A DNA stretch of 64,000 nucleotides from Thauera terpenica 58Eu (GCF_000443165.1 NZ_ATJV01000048.1:282330-346329); one strand, 5' to 3'; counted from the first letter of the stretch, positions 19,142-27,756 are shown. Numbers and translations are program-made. The notes: generated from the sequence alone by a model not told the origin.

Positions 19142-19260
19142 TTGCAAAAGACGGTGTTTTTCGGGGTTGAACTACATGCACAAAAACGCTCAAGGCCATT
19201 GAAAAACAAAGGCAAGTTTATTTTTCGCATTGCTCGGCGTTGAGCCGGATTGCTAGAATA

Positions 19261-19297
19261 TGGCTACATGGTGGCTACATGGAATCGCCGTGTAGCC
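19261..19297. repeat. Putative integrase arm-type sites, left
   Basis: GGCTAC at 19262 and 19273 (11 bp apart, in TGGCTACATGG units) and an inverted copy GTAGCC at 19292. A 21 bp stretch here (19261-19281) is identical to 31344-31364 near the other end. Confidence 0.6.
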
Positions 19298-19319
19298 AAC
19301 CCAAGCTGGAGCCGACACC

Positions 19320-20708
19320 ATGCAACGCGAGCGACTGACCCCTGACCGCATCCGCCGCTTCACCATCCCGACCGACAAGACCCAAGCCTTCCTGTGGGAC
19401 ACTGAAGCGCCCCGCCTTGCCGTGCGCGCGACCGCTGGCGCGAAGGCGTACATCTTCGAGTCCAAGCTGAACCGCCGCACCCTGCGCGTGACCATCGGGG
19501 ATGTGCGCGCCTGGAACCTTGATGACGCCCGCGCCGAGGCTCGCCGCCTGCAAACACTTGTCGACCAGGGCATCGACCCCCGCGAACAGAAAGCCGAGCG
19601 CATCGCCGCATCCGAAGCCAAGCGCGAGGAAGCCCGCCGCATCGAAGCGCCCGCCCTGGACGCCTGGAACGCCTACATCGAGGCCCGCGCCGCCCGGTGG
19701 AGTCCGCGCACCCTGCTGGAGCATCAGCGCGCCATCGCCCCCGGCGGAAAGCCCAAGACTCGAGGCCGCAAGAAAGGCGAAGGCGACACGACGCAGCCCG
19801 GCATCCTGCTGGCCCTGCTCGAGCGCCCCCTATCGGAGATTGACGCCGCCGCCGTTCGCGCCATCCTGAGGGACGAAAGCGAGCGCCGGGCGACCATGGC
19901 CCGCAACGCCTTCGCCTACCTGCGCGCCTTCCTGAACTGGTGCGCCGACCGCCCCGAGTACCAGGGGCAGATTCACGCCGACGCCTGCGCCGGCCGCATC
20001 GCCCGCGACGAACTGCCCAAGCGCCAAGCGAAGGACGACTGTTTGCAGCGCGAGATGCTGCGCCCGTGGTTCGAGCAGGTGCGCGCCATCACCAATCCGG
20101 TGCAGTCCGCTTACCTGCAAGTGGCCCTGCTGACCGGAGCCCGCCGGGAAGAAGTGGCCGGCCTGCGGTGGGAGGACGTGGATTTCAAGTGGAAGGCCCT
20201 GACCATCCGGGACAAGGTGGAAGGAGAGCGCACCATCCCGTTGACGCCCTATGTAGCCGGCCTGCTGCACGACCTGAAGCGCCGCAACGACACGCCGCCG
20301 CCCGAGTACCGCATCCTGCACGGCAAGCGCATCAAGAACGACCTCGAAGCTTGGGAGCCTTCGCCGTGGGTATTCAGCAGCCCGAGCGCCGCATCCGGCC
20401 GCCTGCAAGAACCGCGCATCGCGCACAAGCGTGCCATCACCGCCGCCGGCCTGCCGGATGACCTGACGATTCACGGCCTGCGCCGGAGCTTCGGCACCTT
20501 GGCCGAGTGGTGCGAAGTGCCCGCCGGAGTGGTGGCGCAGATTCAGGGGCACGCACCGAGCGCCATTGCTGAAAAGCACTACCGCCGCCGCCCCCTCGAC
20601 CTGCTGCGCATGTGGCACGAGCGCATCGAGGCGTGGATTCTGGCCGAGGCCGGCATCGAGCCGCCGACCGAGCAAGAGGCCGCCCCCGCCCTGCGCGCGG
20701 TGGCCTGA
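19320..20708 (+). CDS. Tyrosine-type site-specific integrase (island integrase)
   Basis: 462 residues. N-terminal DUF4102-like domain (LAVRATAGAKAYIFESKLN, residues 33-51), a core-binding SAM-like domain, and the C-terminal catalytic domain. Catalytic residues visible: R275 (LLTGARREEVAGLRW), H385 and R388 (IHGLRRSFGTL), H411 (QIQGHAPS) and Y421 (EKHYRRR). This is the P4/CP4-type family that integrates at tRNA 3' ends, in line with the tRNA-Thr att repeats. The repeated GGCTAC motifs just upstream are likely its arm sites and may let it repress its own promoter. Confidence 0.93.
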   Translation: MQRERLTPDRIRRFTIPTDKTQAFLWDTEAPRLAVRATAGAKAYIFESKLNRRTLRVTIGDVRAWNLDDARAEARRLQTLVDQGIDPREQKAERIAASEAKREEARRIEAPALDAWNAYIEARAARWSPRTLLEHQRAIAPGGKPKTRGRKKGEGDTTQPGILLALLERPLSEIDAAAVRAILRDESERRATMARNAFAYLRAFLNWCADRPEYQGQIHADACAGRIARDELPKRQAKDDCLQREMLRPWFEQVRAITNPVQSAYLQVALLTGARREEVAGLRWEDVDFKWKALTIRDKVEGERTIPLTPYVAGLLHDLKRRNDTPPPEYRILHGKRIKNDLEAWEPSPWVFSSPSAASGRLQEPRIAHKRAITAAGLPDDLTIHGLRRSFGTLAEWCEVPAGVVAQIQGHAPSAIAEKHYRRRPLDLLRMWHERIEAWILAEAGIEPPTEQEAAPALRAVA

Positions 20709-20807
20709 CCGAGCAATGCCGCCCCTACCTCGACGGAGGGAAAAGCCGGACACCTTCACCCGGCTGGCGCGGCACCCAAACGAAGGAGCGTATCGAAGGA
20801 GCACGCA

Positions 20808-21500
20808 ATGCACGACGACGACATTCCGACCGCCGAGGCCGCCGAGTTCGCGAGGGCGTTTGATTTGTATGTGAAGCTCGACGAGGTGAAAGCGACCGCC
20901 GGGCGCCTGCGAGCCGCCGCAGACCGCACGACCGGCTTGGAGTTCGAGGCCAACATCCGGCAGGCCAAAGAGGCCGAGGTGGAGGTGGCACGCGTTGAAG
21001 CCGCATTGCGTGGTGAGGAACTGACCGAAGCGATTCCGAGCGCCGCCGGCTTGCCGGGTGGGCTGCGCGAAGGCGACGTGGCCCGGGAGCAGCCGATACC
21101 GGAGTCACAAACCGACGAAGGGCACCGCAAGCGCCGCATCGAGCTTATCGAGGAGGGGGAACGTGCCCGCCTCCGCGTGCGCGATGAATGGCAGCGGGAA
21201 CGGCAGGGAACGGTGGGCGAGGCGGACCAGGACAGCCGGCCCGAGCTGACCCCCATGAAGCGCAAGGCCATCATCGAGCGCCTGGGGCGCAGATACCCCG
21301 CGTTGGCGTCTGCCGTGGACCGGCCCGAAGAGTGGGCGAAGGCATGCCGCGTGCCGAAGGAAGCAAGCCCTGACGGCAAGCAAGGCTGGTACTACCTGGA
21401 GCGCATCGAGGCCGAATGCCGCACCCGGTATGGCGGAGCCGCGCCAACGCCCGCCGCCGACCTGAGCCTCGCCGGGCAATTGCACGACATCAACCGGTAA
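20808..21500 (+). CDS. Hypothetical protein, island
   Basis: 230 residues, not recognised. Highly charged, with likely coiled-coil segments (residues 15-65 and 100-130, rich in E, R, A and K). The C-terminal part, ELTPMKRKAIIERLGRRYP then WAKACRVP and GWYYLERIEAECRTRY, looks like a small folded domain. A good SD (AAGGAGC) precedes ATG 20808. First gene after the integrase; position suggests a regulatory or replication accessory role, but nothing in the sequence proves it. Confidence 0.65.
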   Translation: MHDDDIPTAEAAEFARAFDLYVKLDEVKATAGRLRAAADRTTGLEFEANIRQAKEAEVEVARVEAALRGEELTEAIPSAAGLPGGLREGDVAREQPIPESQTDEGHRKRRIELIEEGERARLRVRDEWQRERQGTVGEADQDSRPELTPMKRKAIIERLGRRYPALASAVDRPEEWAKACRVPKEASPDGKQGWYYLERIEAECRTRYGGAAPTPAADLSLAGQLHDINR

Positions 21501-21560
21501 ACCCCCAATTCCCCCAGAAATCCCCCGGAAATTCCCCGGATTTTCCCGCTTTTCCCCATC
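21501..21560. repeat. Phased C-tract region
   Basis: Runs of three to five C at 21502, 21511, 21522, 21533, 21545 and 21554, spaced 9-12 bp, separated by short A/T or GG blocks. It lies between the hypothetical gene and the excisionase-like gene, just before the replication module; it may be an origin or binding-site array. Confidence 0.4.
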
Positions 21561-21613
21561 TCGTTGAACTGCATCCCATGCCGCGCAAGCGGAGTGATTG
21601 AGGTTCAACGAAA

Positions 21614-21808
21614 ATGCAATCCAACACCCAGACCAAATACAGCACCGAGCAGGCCGCCGCCGCGCTGGGTATTCGCCCGCAAACGCTGCGCGCCGCCCTT
21701 TGCCGCGATGGGCATTACTTCGGCATCCGCCCGGTAAAGCTGCCGAATCGCATGCTGCGCTGGCCCGGCGAGGCCATCGACCGCCTACTGACCGGCGAGG
21801 TGGCCTAA
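21614..21808 (+). CDS. Small helix-turn-helix protein, excisionase/AlpA-like
   Basis: 64 residues. YSTEQAAAALGIRPQTLRAALCRDG is a winged-helix or MerR-type HTH, followed by a wing-like RMLRWPGEAIDRLL ending as in AlpA/Xis proteins that bind att DNA or activate integrase genes. It directly abuts the next gene (stop ends 21808, next ATG 21809). Likely the island's directionality factor or a regulator; this is inferred from fold and context. Confidence 0.65.
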   Translation: MQSNTQTKYSTEQAAAALGIRPQTLRAALCRDGHYFGIRPVKLPNRMLRWPGEAIDRLLTGEVA

Positions 21809-21994
21809 ATGGACATCACGCTCTATAGCCACATCGACGGCGACGGCTGCATCGAATACGAGCGCGGCACTATCCTCGTAACGAACGAGGTTGATGTGAC
21901 CGCCGCGAAGGTTGTCATCGGCACCGCCGGACTTCGCAGCCTGGGCAAGAAATTGGTCGCTCTTGCGGATCTGTTGGAAGGGGGCGCGCAATGA
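21809..21994 (+). CDS. Hypothetical small protein, island
   Basis: 61 residues, not recognised. Beta-rich N-terminus (MDITLYSHIDGDGCIEYERG) and an amphipathic C-terminal helix (LRSLGKKLVALADLLEGG). It is packed between the HTH gene and the next gene (ATGA overlap at 21991), which supports it being a real gene of this operon. Confidence 0.55.
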   Translation: MDITLYSHIDGDGCIEYERGTILVTNEVDVTAAKVVIGTAGLRSLGKKLVALADLLEGGAQ

Positions 21995-22383
21995 AAAACG
22001 CCCCCGACCGCAAAGCAGCCGAGAGCGCCATTGAGCAGCGCGGATTCTACACCGACAACCCCCGCCACCAGCGTGCTCTAGCCCTGCTGCTTCAACGCCC
22101 CGCCCGACGCGAGGAAATCGACCGCGCCGCTGGATGTAGCAATGCGCCCGACTTGATTGGCGAGCTTCGTCGGCGTGGCCTGGAACTTCCCTGTGAGCGC
22201 GTGGAAGCACTGGACCGCGACGGTCGCCCTTGTCGTCCTGGCGTGTATCACGCCACCGCGGCCGACCGCCGCAAGGTGTCTGCATGGTTGCGCCACCGTG
22301 GTGCTGGCTTCATCGCGCCTGAGCTGTTGGGCTGGGTCGCCCTGGCTGCGGTCGTCGGCCTGATGCTTGCGGGAGGTGTCTGA
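21991..22383 (+). CDS. Hypothetical protein with winged-helix-like part and C-terminal membrane segment
   Basis: 130 residues. The first 80 residues (HQRALALLLQRPARREEIDR, then APDLIGELRRRGLELPCERV) look like a winged-helix domain that reads a helix-DNA switch, as in phage HTH proteins that end in GVYHAT. Residues about 108-128 (LLGWVALAAVVGLMLAGGV) form a transmembrane helix. Such a combination is unusual and could tether DNA to the membrane. Overlaps the genes on both sides by four or one bases. Confidence 0.6.
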   Translation: MKNAPDRKAAESAIEQRGFYTDNPRHQRALALLLQRPARREEIDRAAGCSNAPDLIGELRRRGLELPCERVEALDRDGRPCRPGVYHATAADRRKVSAWLRHRGAGFIAPELLGWVALAAVVGLMLAGGV

Positions 22384-22964
22384 TGCGCCGCTACGCGCCC
22401 CGCACGCCCTACCGATTCACTATCGAGCTTCCCGCGCACATCGCGGACACGGTGCACCTGAGCGCCGAGGAACACGGCTGCTACATGCGCCTGCTGTTCA
22501 GCTACTGGCGCTCCGGCCCACCGAAAGACGATGACCGCGTGCTGGCCCGCATCGTCGGCTCGTCGGTCGAAGAGTGGGCTGAGGTCCGGCCGATGGTGGA
22601 GCCGTTTTTCGAGGTCTTGCATGGGCAGTGGCTGCACTGGCGGACCGATGACGAGTTGCAGGCCGCCTATGAGTCCATCGAGAAGTCATCGCGCGCCGGC
22701 AAGGCCGCTGCAAAAGCCCGGTGGGACAAGGAGAAAGGCCGCACCGCCGACAATGACAAATGCGAAGCCGATGCGGTCGCAATGCGGTCGCAGTGCGGTC
22801 GCAATACGAATCGCAGTTCCAATAGAAATATAGCGAGCGAGCACCAAGCGAAGGAGCCAACCCCAACCCAAACCCCCCGAGCCAAGGCGAAGCAGCCTTT
22901 GGGCGACTTCGATGAGGACGTGGCCCTTGCAGAGCGCGACCTGGGCATCGGGAGGCCGGCATGA
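22383..22964 (+). CDS. DUF1376 (YdaU-like) replication-associated protein
   Basis: 193 residues. The N-terminal 75 residues (LSAEEHGCYMRLLFSYWRSG, then DDDRVLARIVGSSVEEW and EPFFEVLHGQWLHWRTDDEL) match the DUF1376/YdaU domain of phage replication initiators, which replaces a dnaT- or O-like protein. The rest is a low-complexity, lysine- and asparagine-containing linker. It is followed by a helicase (ATGA overlap) and a primase, giving a complete-looking replication set. Confidence 0.8.
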   Translation: MRRYAPRTPYRFTIELPAHIADTVHLSAEEHGCYMRLLFSYWRSGPPKDDDRVLARIVGSSVEEWAEVRPMVEPFFEVLHGQWLHWRTDDELQAAYESIEKSSRAGKAAAKARWDKEKGRTADNDKCEADAVAMRSQCGRNTNRSSNRNIASEHQAKEPTPTQTPRAKAKQPLGDFDEDVALAERDLGIGRPA

Positions 22965-24514
22965 CGACGAATCATTCCGCCCTGGCTGGGGAAATCATCA
23001 GCCTGCGCCCGTACCAGTCGAATGTCGTCGACGCCACCCGCGCCGCCCTGCGCGCCGGTAAGCGCCGCGTGCTGACCTACCTGCCCACAGGGGGGGGCAA
23101 GACCCGCGTGGCGACCGCCATCACGCAAATGACGCTCGCCAAGTCATCCGGCCGCGTCATCGTCCTGGCGAATCGCAAGCAACTCGTCCACCAGTTCGCC
23201 GCCGCCTTGCGCGCTGCTGGTCTTGATGTGGGCATCGCCCAAGGCGAGAACACAGCCGGCCTGCATCATCGCGTGGTCGTGTGCAGCATCGACACCATTC
23301 ACGCCCGGAACTACACGTTCGACGACGTGGCGCTGTTCATCATCGACGAGGCGCACGCGGTCGCCGGCAGCGAGAAGTACCGCCGCCTGCTGTTCCGCTT
23401 CAACAAGGTTCCGGTTATCGGACTGAGCGCGACGCCGTTTGCCCGTGGTCTGGGCAAGCACTACGACGAGCTGCATGGTGCGCTGTTCGAGGAACTTGTC
23501 GTCGGTGCAACGGTGCAGCAGTTGGTCGACGACGGGTTCCTGACGGACCTGGAAATCTACGCGCCCAGCAAGCCCGACATGGCGGGCGCGAAGCTGACCC
23601 GCACGCCCGAGGGGGAACAGGACTACCGGCAAGCCGACATCGACGAGGCCACCGACCGGCCCGAGCTGGTGGGCGACATCATCCGGCACTGGCTGAAGCT
23701 GGCAGCAGGCCGCAAGACCATCGTATTCGCGTCGAGCATCGCGCACAGCAAGCACATCGTCGGGCAGTTCCAGGCCGCCGGGGTGACGGCCGAGCACCTT
23801 GACTGCTACATGGACGACGACACCCGCGCCGACATTCTCGGGAAGTTCGAGCGTGGCGACTTCACGGTGCTGTCGAACGTGGCGCTGCTGTCCGAGGGCT
23901 TCGACCTGCCGAACACTTTCTGCATGATTCTGGCGAGGCCCACAAGGTCGCTGACGAGGTTCCTGCAAATGGTGGGCAGGATCTTGAGGCCGGCCCCCGG
24001 CAAGACTCACGCCCTGCTGCTGGACCACTCGGGCAGTGTGCAGCGCATCGGCCATCCGTTCGATGACTTGCCGCTGGATCTGGACGACGGCAGCCCGAAC
24101 AAGTCAGGCTGCCAAGAGCGCGAGAAGCCCGAGCCCAAGCCCTGCCCGAGCTGCAAGTTCGTCAAGCCGGCCGGCACCCGCAAGTGTCCGAAATGCAGCT
24201 TCGAGCCCGAGCGCCAGAACGACATCGAGGTCATCGACGGTGAGCTGGAGCGATTCGACCGCAAGGCCAAGAAGCCGGCGACGCCCGACCGCAAGCAGCA
24301 CGTCTATTCGCAGTTGCTTCAGGTCGCGCGCAACAAGGGCTATTCACCCGGTTGGGTGGCGCACAAGTACCGCGCCATGTTCGACGTGTGGCCGCGCAAC
24401 ATGCGTGACGTGACGGCCACACCGACCGGCGAACTGCTGTCCTGGCTGAAGTCGCAAGAGATTCGCTTCGCCAAAGGCCGCGAGAAGCATCAGGAGGGCC
24501 GTAGCCATGTCTGA
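22961..24514 (+). CDS. SF2 DEAD/DEAH-box helicase, island replication module
   Basis: 517 residues. Motif Q/I region LRPYQSNVVDATRAALRAG and Walker A TYLPTGGGKTRVA (about residues 40-52), motif II FIIDEAHAV (about 126-134), motif III GLSATPFARG, and helicase domain 2 with VLSNVALLSEGFDLP and FLQMVGRILRPAPGK. A C4 zinc ribbon (CPSCKFVKPAGTRKCPKC) follows. Such helicases occur beside DUF1376 and TOPRIM-primase genes in phages and satellites. It overlaps the next gene by 8 bases. Confidence 0.88.
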   Translation: MTTNHSALAGEIISLRPYQSNVVDATRAALRAGKRRVLTYLPTGGGKTRVATAITQMTLAKSSGRVIVLANRKQLVHQFAAALRAAGLDVGIAQGENTAGLHHRVVVCSIDTIHARNYTFDDVALFIIDEAHAVAGSEKYRRLLFRFNKVPVIGLSATPFARGLGKHYDELHGALFEELVVGATVQQLVDDGFLTDLEIYAPSKPDMAGAKLTRTPEGEQDYRQADIDEATDRPELVGDIIRHWLKLAAGRKTIVFASSIAHSKHIVGQFQAAGVTAEHLDCYMDDDTRADILGKFERGDFTVLSNVALLSEGFDLPNTFCMILARPTRSLTRFLQMVGRILRPAPGKTHALLLDHSGSVQRIGHPFDDLPLDLDDGSPNKSGCQEREKPEPKPCPSCKFVKPAGTRKCPKCSFEPERQNDIEVIDGELERFDRKAKKPATPDRKQHVYSQLLQVARNKGYSPGWVAHKYRAMFDVWPRNMRDVTATPTGELLSWLKSQEIRFAKGREKHQEGRSHV

Positions 24515-25442
24515 TCGCCTGGATGTTCGCCACATCGCACAAGGCCGCTGGCGGTCGATTCTGACGGTCCTAGGCATGGATGAGCGCGCCCTGTCCGGCA
24601 AGCACGGCCCCTGTCCGATGTGCGGAGGCCGCGACCGCTTCCGGTTCGATGACAAGGACGGACGCGGGACCTACTTCTGTTCCGGCTGTGGCGCAGGCGA
24701 CGGTGTGCAGCTGGCAATGGGCATCACCGGCCTGTCGTTCCGCGATGTGGCCGCCGAGGTCGAGCGCATTGCCGGCAAGATCAAGCCGACCGCCACCAGG
24801 ACCGAGCGCACCGACGACGACAAGCTGCATGCATTGCGCCGCGCCTTCAAGGAGTCCAGGCCGATTCAGCGCGAGGACGAGGCATATCGCTACTTGGCTG
24901 GGCGAGGGCTGCGCCTGCACGACCTGCCCGAGAGCATCCGCACGCACCCCGGCATGGCGTACCTGGACGACGGCAAGATGCTGGGCACGCTCCCGGCGAT
25001 GCTGGCGACCGTGACCGATGCGACAGGCCGCGCGGTATCGATGCACAGGACCTATGTCGAGGACGGTCAAAAGGCGGCTGTACCAGCCCCGAGAAAGATG
25101 ATGCAGGGATTGCCCCTTGCTGGCGCTGCAATTCGCCTGACGCCGGTTTCGAGAAGCCTGGGGATGGCCGAGGGCATCGAGACCGCCCTTGCCGCCGCCG
25201 AGCTGTTCGAGGTGCCGACCTGGAGTTGCATCAGCACCAGTGGGATCGAGTCATTCGAGCCGCCGGCCGGCGTGGGGCACGTCATCATCTTCGCGGACAA
25301 CGACGCCAACTTCGCCGGGCAGGCCGCAGCCTACCGAGCAGCGCACCGGCTGGCGCTGCGCAGCATTGAGGCTGAAGTCGTGATCCCTCCCCAAGTTGGG
25401 GACTGGCTCGATGAACTGAATCGACGGCGACCGCCGACTTGA
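24507..25442 (+). CDS. Zinc-finger/TOPRIM primase-like protein (P4 alpha N-terminal type)
   Basis: 311 residues. N-terminal CHC2/P4-type zinc finger: CPMCGGRDRFRFDD and YFCSGCGAGDGVQLAMG. Then a linker and a C-terminal TOPRIM domain: MAEGIETALAA (motif Glu) and HVIIFADNDANFAGQAAA (DxD). There is no helicase domain; the separate SF2 helicase upstream may supply it. This makes primers for island DNA replication in related phages and satellites. It ends the rightward operon; nothing clear follows for 130 bp. Confidence 0.87.
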   Translation: MSDRLDVRHIAQGRWRSILTVLGMDERALSGKHGPCPMCGGRDRFRFDDKDGRGTYFCSGCGAGDGVQLAMGITGLSFRDVAAEVERIAGKIKPTATRTERTDDDKLHALRRAFKESRPIQREDEAYRYLAGRGLRLHDLPESIRTHPGMAYLDDGKMLGTLPAMLATVTDATGRAVSMHRTYVEDGQKAAVPAPRKMMQGLPLAGAAIRLTPVSRSLGMAEGIETALAAAELFEVPTWSCISTSGIESFEPPAGVGHVIIFADNDANFAGQAAAYRAAHRLALRSIEAEVVIPPQVGDWLDELNRRRPPT

Positions 25443-25570
25443 CCGCCACCCACCCGGCCCCGAGCCGGGTTTCTTACGAACGACGTTACGAGCGACGCAA
25501 TGCGTAATCGGCGCTCCACCTCAACGAAATGTCCGCATCAAGCATCTCTGATCATGACTTAAGCCTCACC

Positions 25571-25786
25571 TTAAGCGAGCGCGGCCAAGGTGATAACGCC
25601 CAAGGTAAGTGCGACATTTCCTTTGAGCTTTCCAGCATTGCGTTCCCGGTCCGCGAAATCGGCAGCATCGCCTGATAGCCCTCGGTGTAGGGCACTCATG
25701 TAATGGCTATCAGCCTTGGCCCGCACCCAAAAGCCTGAGGCGATGAGGGCGCCACCGATGAACGCAACGAGAATATCTTCATTCAT
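25571..25786 (-). CDS. Small membrane protein, island
   Basis: 71 residues with two hydrophobic segments (ILVAFIGGALIASGFWV at 5-21, and NVALTLGVITLAALA at the C-terminus) and a short charged loop. Not recognised. It starts 9 bp after the lipoprotein gene on the same strand and is probably co-transcribed. The size and the lipoprotein neighbour recall accessory envelope genes of phages, but no spanin, holin or exclusion signature is visible. Confidence 0.5.
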   Translation of the reverse strand: MNEDILVAFIGGALIASGFWVRAKADSHYMSALHRGLSGDAADFADRERNAGKLKGNVALTLGVITLAALA

Positions 25787-25795
25787 TTCGCGATG

Positions 25796-26170
25796 TCAGT
25801 ATTGCGTGCACTGCACGTCATCACCGAGTCGAGTGCAGTGAGTGCGCTTCGGGGGTGGTGGGGGCTGTATTACCGGTGCTTGGCGCTGACTGTTCGTCAT
25901 CATGGACATGCCTGCGTTGAACTGGGCCTGCTTTCGGGTTTCCGCGGCGGCGATATGCGGCCCGCAGTCTATGCCTCGGCGCGCAATTTCCTCGTCCATC
26001 ATTCGGTTCGAATACATCGAAGCAGATGCGCGGCAGAGGTTGTAGTTGCTCTGCTGTGTAAGTTCATCTGCACTCGCAAAGCCTAGCCTAGCCGGTGACC
26101 CTGCGCAGCCCACAAGCAGCAGGCTCGCCAAGCAGGCGCTTACTGAGATCACCGTACGCTGCGGAGACAT
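25796..26170 (-). CDS. Putative lipoprotein, island
   Basis: 124 residues. A signal peptide with lipobox (ACLASLLLVGC, Cys at about residue 22) predicts export and lipidation. The mature part is short, with three cysteines outside the lipobox and a proline stretch (IQPPPPPKRTHC). Function is unknown. It is divergent from the repressor gene at 26341; the palindrome at 26269-26288 lies between the two. Confidence 0.7.
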   Translation of the reverse strand: MSPQRTVISVSACLASLLLVGCAGSPARLGFASADELTQQSNYNLCRASASMYSNRMMDEEIARRGIDCGPHIAAAETRKQAQFNAGMSMMTNSQRQAPVIQPPPPPKRTHCTRLGDDVQCTQY

Positions 26171-26268
26171 TTGAAACCTCTTCGTAATGAATTGATAAGA
26201 CGGGGATCGAGAGCCCGCATACTTGCATCTGTGACGACCGCAACGTGATGCCGGGTAACTTGCTCAGA

Positions 26269-26288
26269 AGTTACGTTATCACGTAACT
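26269..26288. promoter_or_regulatory. Perfect palindromic operator
   Basis: AGTTACGT-TATC-ACGTAACT: 8 bp arms, 4 bp centre. A half-site GTAACT is nearby at 26255-26260. It lies between the divergent lipoprotein and HTH-repressor genes, as expected for an autoregulated phage-type control region. Confidence 0.65.
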
Positions 26289-26340
26289 ATGCTTATGAGG
26301 TAGTCAAACTGCGATCCTGTGGCTGCACTACGTTCCTGGA

Positions 26341-26748
26341 ATGGAAAATGCGAAACGTCACTTCGCCACCCGATTGCGTGAAGCGATGCAACTGGCGGGG
26401 TATGACCCGAAGCCCGCCGTCTTGGAGCGCGAGTTCAATTTGCGCTGGCACGGAAAGCCGATGACGCTCCACGGCGTGAGGCGCTGGCTTCTCGGCGAAG
26501 CGATCCCTGGGCAGGACAAAATCGTCACTCTGGCCGAGTGGCTCGGGGTCTCGCCTCAGAGCCTGCGGTACGGAGGCGAGGCGGAGCGGCGCGTCGAGGA
26601 GCGAACAAGCTGGTGGGATGAAGTGTTTCGGAGCCAGGAGCGCGATGTAGTGGCTGCCTACTTGGAGCTTCCGCAGGAGCAGCGTCAGGCGCTCAGAAAA
26701 ATCATCCTGGCGCTCGCAGATAGGAAGGAAGAGGAGGTTGGTGCGTAG
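26341..26748 (+). CDS. HTH transcriptional regulator, phage-repressor type
   Basis: 135 residues. The first 75 residues (RLREAMQLAGYDPKPAVLER, then GVRRWLLGEAIPGQDKIVTL and AEWLGVSPQSLRYG) form an XRE-like DNA-binding domain seen in short phage regulators. The rest is acidic with predicted helices. It likely controls the divergent lipoprotein genes and/or itself through the palindrome 53 bp upstream of its start. Confidence 0.78.
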   Translation: MENAKRHFATRLREAMQLAGYDPKPAVLEREFNLRWHGKPMTLHGVRRWLLGEAIPGQDKIVTLAEWLGVSPQSLRYGGEAERRVEERTSWWDEVFRSQERDVVAAYLELPQEQRQALRKIILALADRKEEEVGA

Positions 26749-27048
26749 GTATCGAATCCGTTTCAGGATGCAGTTCAGCACCGGATCGCAAGGGCTTATC
26801 GTGCTCACTGAAGGGGTTTCGGCGAGTGAACGCCATAGCGGGAGCCAGGAAATCAGTCGCTATCCATCGGATGCGCTCCTTTGCGAATCGGCGGTCAATC
26901 GGCGCTCCGGCCGGCGGCACATAGAGGCGGAATCCGCACGCCAAAGCGCACAACAAAGCGCACGTCAAAAGCCGGATTTCCGGCTATGCAGGTAAGGCAT
27001 CGCGTGATCAGCGCGGGAATCCGCACGGAATCCGCGCAGGCTGAGGCC
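26749..27048. other. Island stretch without a supported gene
   Basis: Only a perfect hairpin, AGCCGGA-TT-TCCGGCT (26970-26985), stands out; on the minus strand it is followed by weak T content and could end the small minus-strand operon at 27049-27499. No gene is supported. Confidence 0.5.
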
Positions 27049-27288
27049 CTAGTCCTCACCCGCGTAGCTGATGGCCAAGCGCAGCCACAACTCGCTGCCA
27101 CGCCTCTTTTCCTTCTCCGCGTAGAAGGGTATTGACGAGAGCCGCGCGCGCAAGCGTCGAGCTTCCGCCACGATGGCTCGCACCCTGTCTGGCGGGAAGC
27201 CCTTGAGATACGTCACGGCGACATCATCTAGGTCGTCGCCTTGGTCCTGCATGCTTGGCTCTGTTGGATTCATCGCGGCGTCAGTCAT
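27049..27288 (-). CDS. Hypothetical small protein, island
   Basis: 79 residues, not recognised; hydrophilic, with an acidic N-terminal third (QDQGDDLDDVAVTYLKGFP) and a basic helix (RAIVAEARRLRARLSS). The start ATG 27288 has GGGAAG upstream and overlaps the end of the preceding gene by 8 bases, which supports a two-gene operon. A longer open frame exists upstream but overlaps the neighbouring gene fully. Confidence 0.5.
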   Translation of the reverse strand: MTDAAMNPTEPSMQDQGDDLDDVAVTYLKGFPPDRVRAIVAEARRLRARLSSIPFYAEKEKRRGSELWLRLAISYAGED

Positions 27289-27499
27289 CGCTTCCCGCGA
27301 TGTGTCGCGGCAAGGGATGGACTTCCGTCCAACTTCCCTTGAAACGGCAGTCGGTGTCAGTGCCGGGGTCTGCCGTGCCACGCAGAAACGGTGGAATCTC
27401 AATCTCCGGCTTGCGCCGACGTTTCCTAAGTCGATACAGGACGACGAGCGCGATGACCGCCGCCGCCACGACCAGCGCAAAGTCAATCTCGGGGATCAT
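27281..27499 (-). CDS. Small single-pass membrane protein, island
   Basis: 72 residues. Residues about 6-22 (DFALVVAAAVIALVVLY) form a transmembrane helix followed by a strongly basic stretch (RLRKRRRKPE), giving a cytoplasmic C-terminus. Unknown function; coupled with the next small gene. Confidence 0.5.
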   Translation of the reverse strand: MIPEIDFALVVAAAVIALVVLYRLRKRRRKPEIEIPPFLRGTADPGTDTDCRFKGSWTEVHPLPRHIAGSDD

Positions 27500-27756
27500 G
27501 GGTGCGTTCCTAGCCGGTGATGGTGACCGGGATTGTGCGGGCTCTTGTTGCCTTTGTCATCCCGGGCGTCGTCGGAATCGGCCAGTGGAATCATCCTGGT
27601 AATCGGCCACAAAAACCCGCCACGCACCGGGTCTGGCGGTTGGCGTTGCGTGTGCCGCAGGTGGCCGGCAGCCTTTGGGGCGAGGATCTGTTCTGCGCGC
27701 GAGACTGCTATGCTCATGCGTTGCCCCTACCCAGCATCGCTGCAAGCAACGCGCCC

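Larger units (their letters stand above)
18836..19319. other. Intergenic region carrying the left island boundary
   Basis: No protein gene seen. It holds the putative promoter of the hydrolase series, a hairpin with T-run (19058-19079, minus strand) that would be the old terminator of the tRNA-Thr transcript, the left att copy (19096-19141) and repeated GGCTAC sites before the integrase. Confidence 0.6.
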
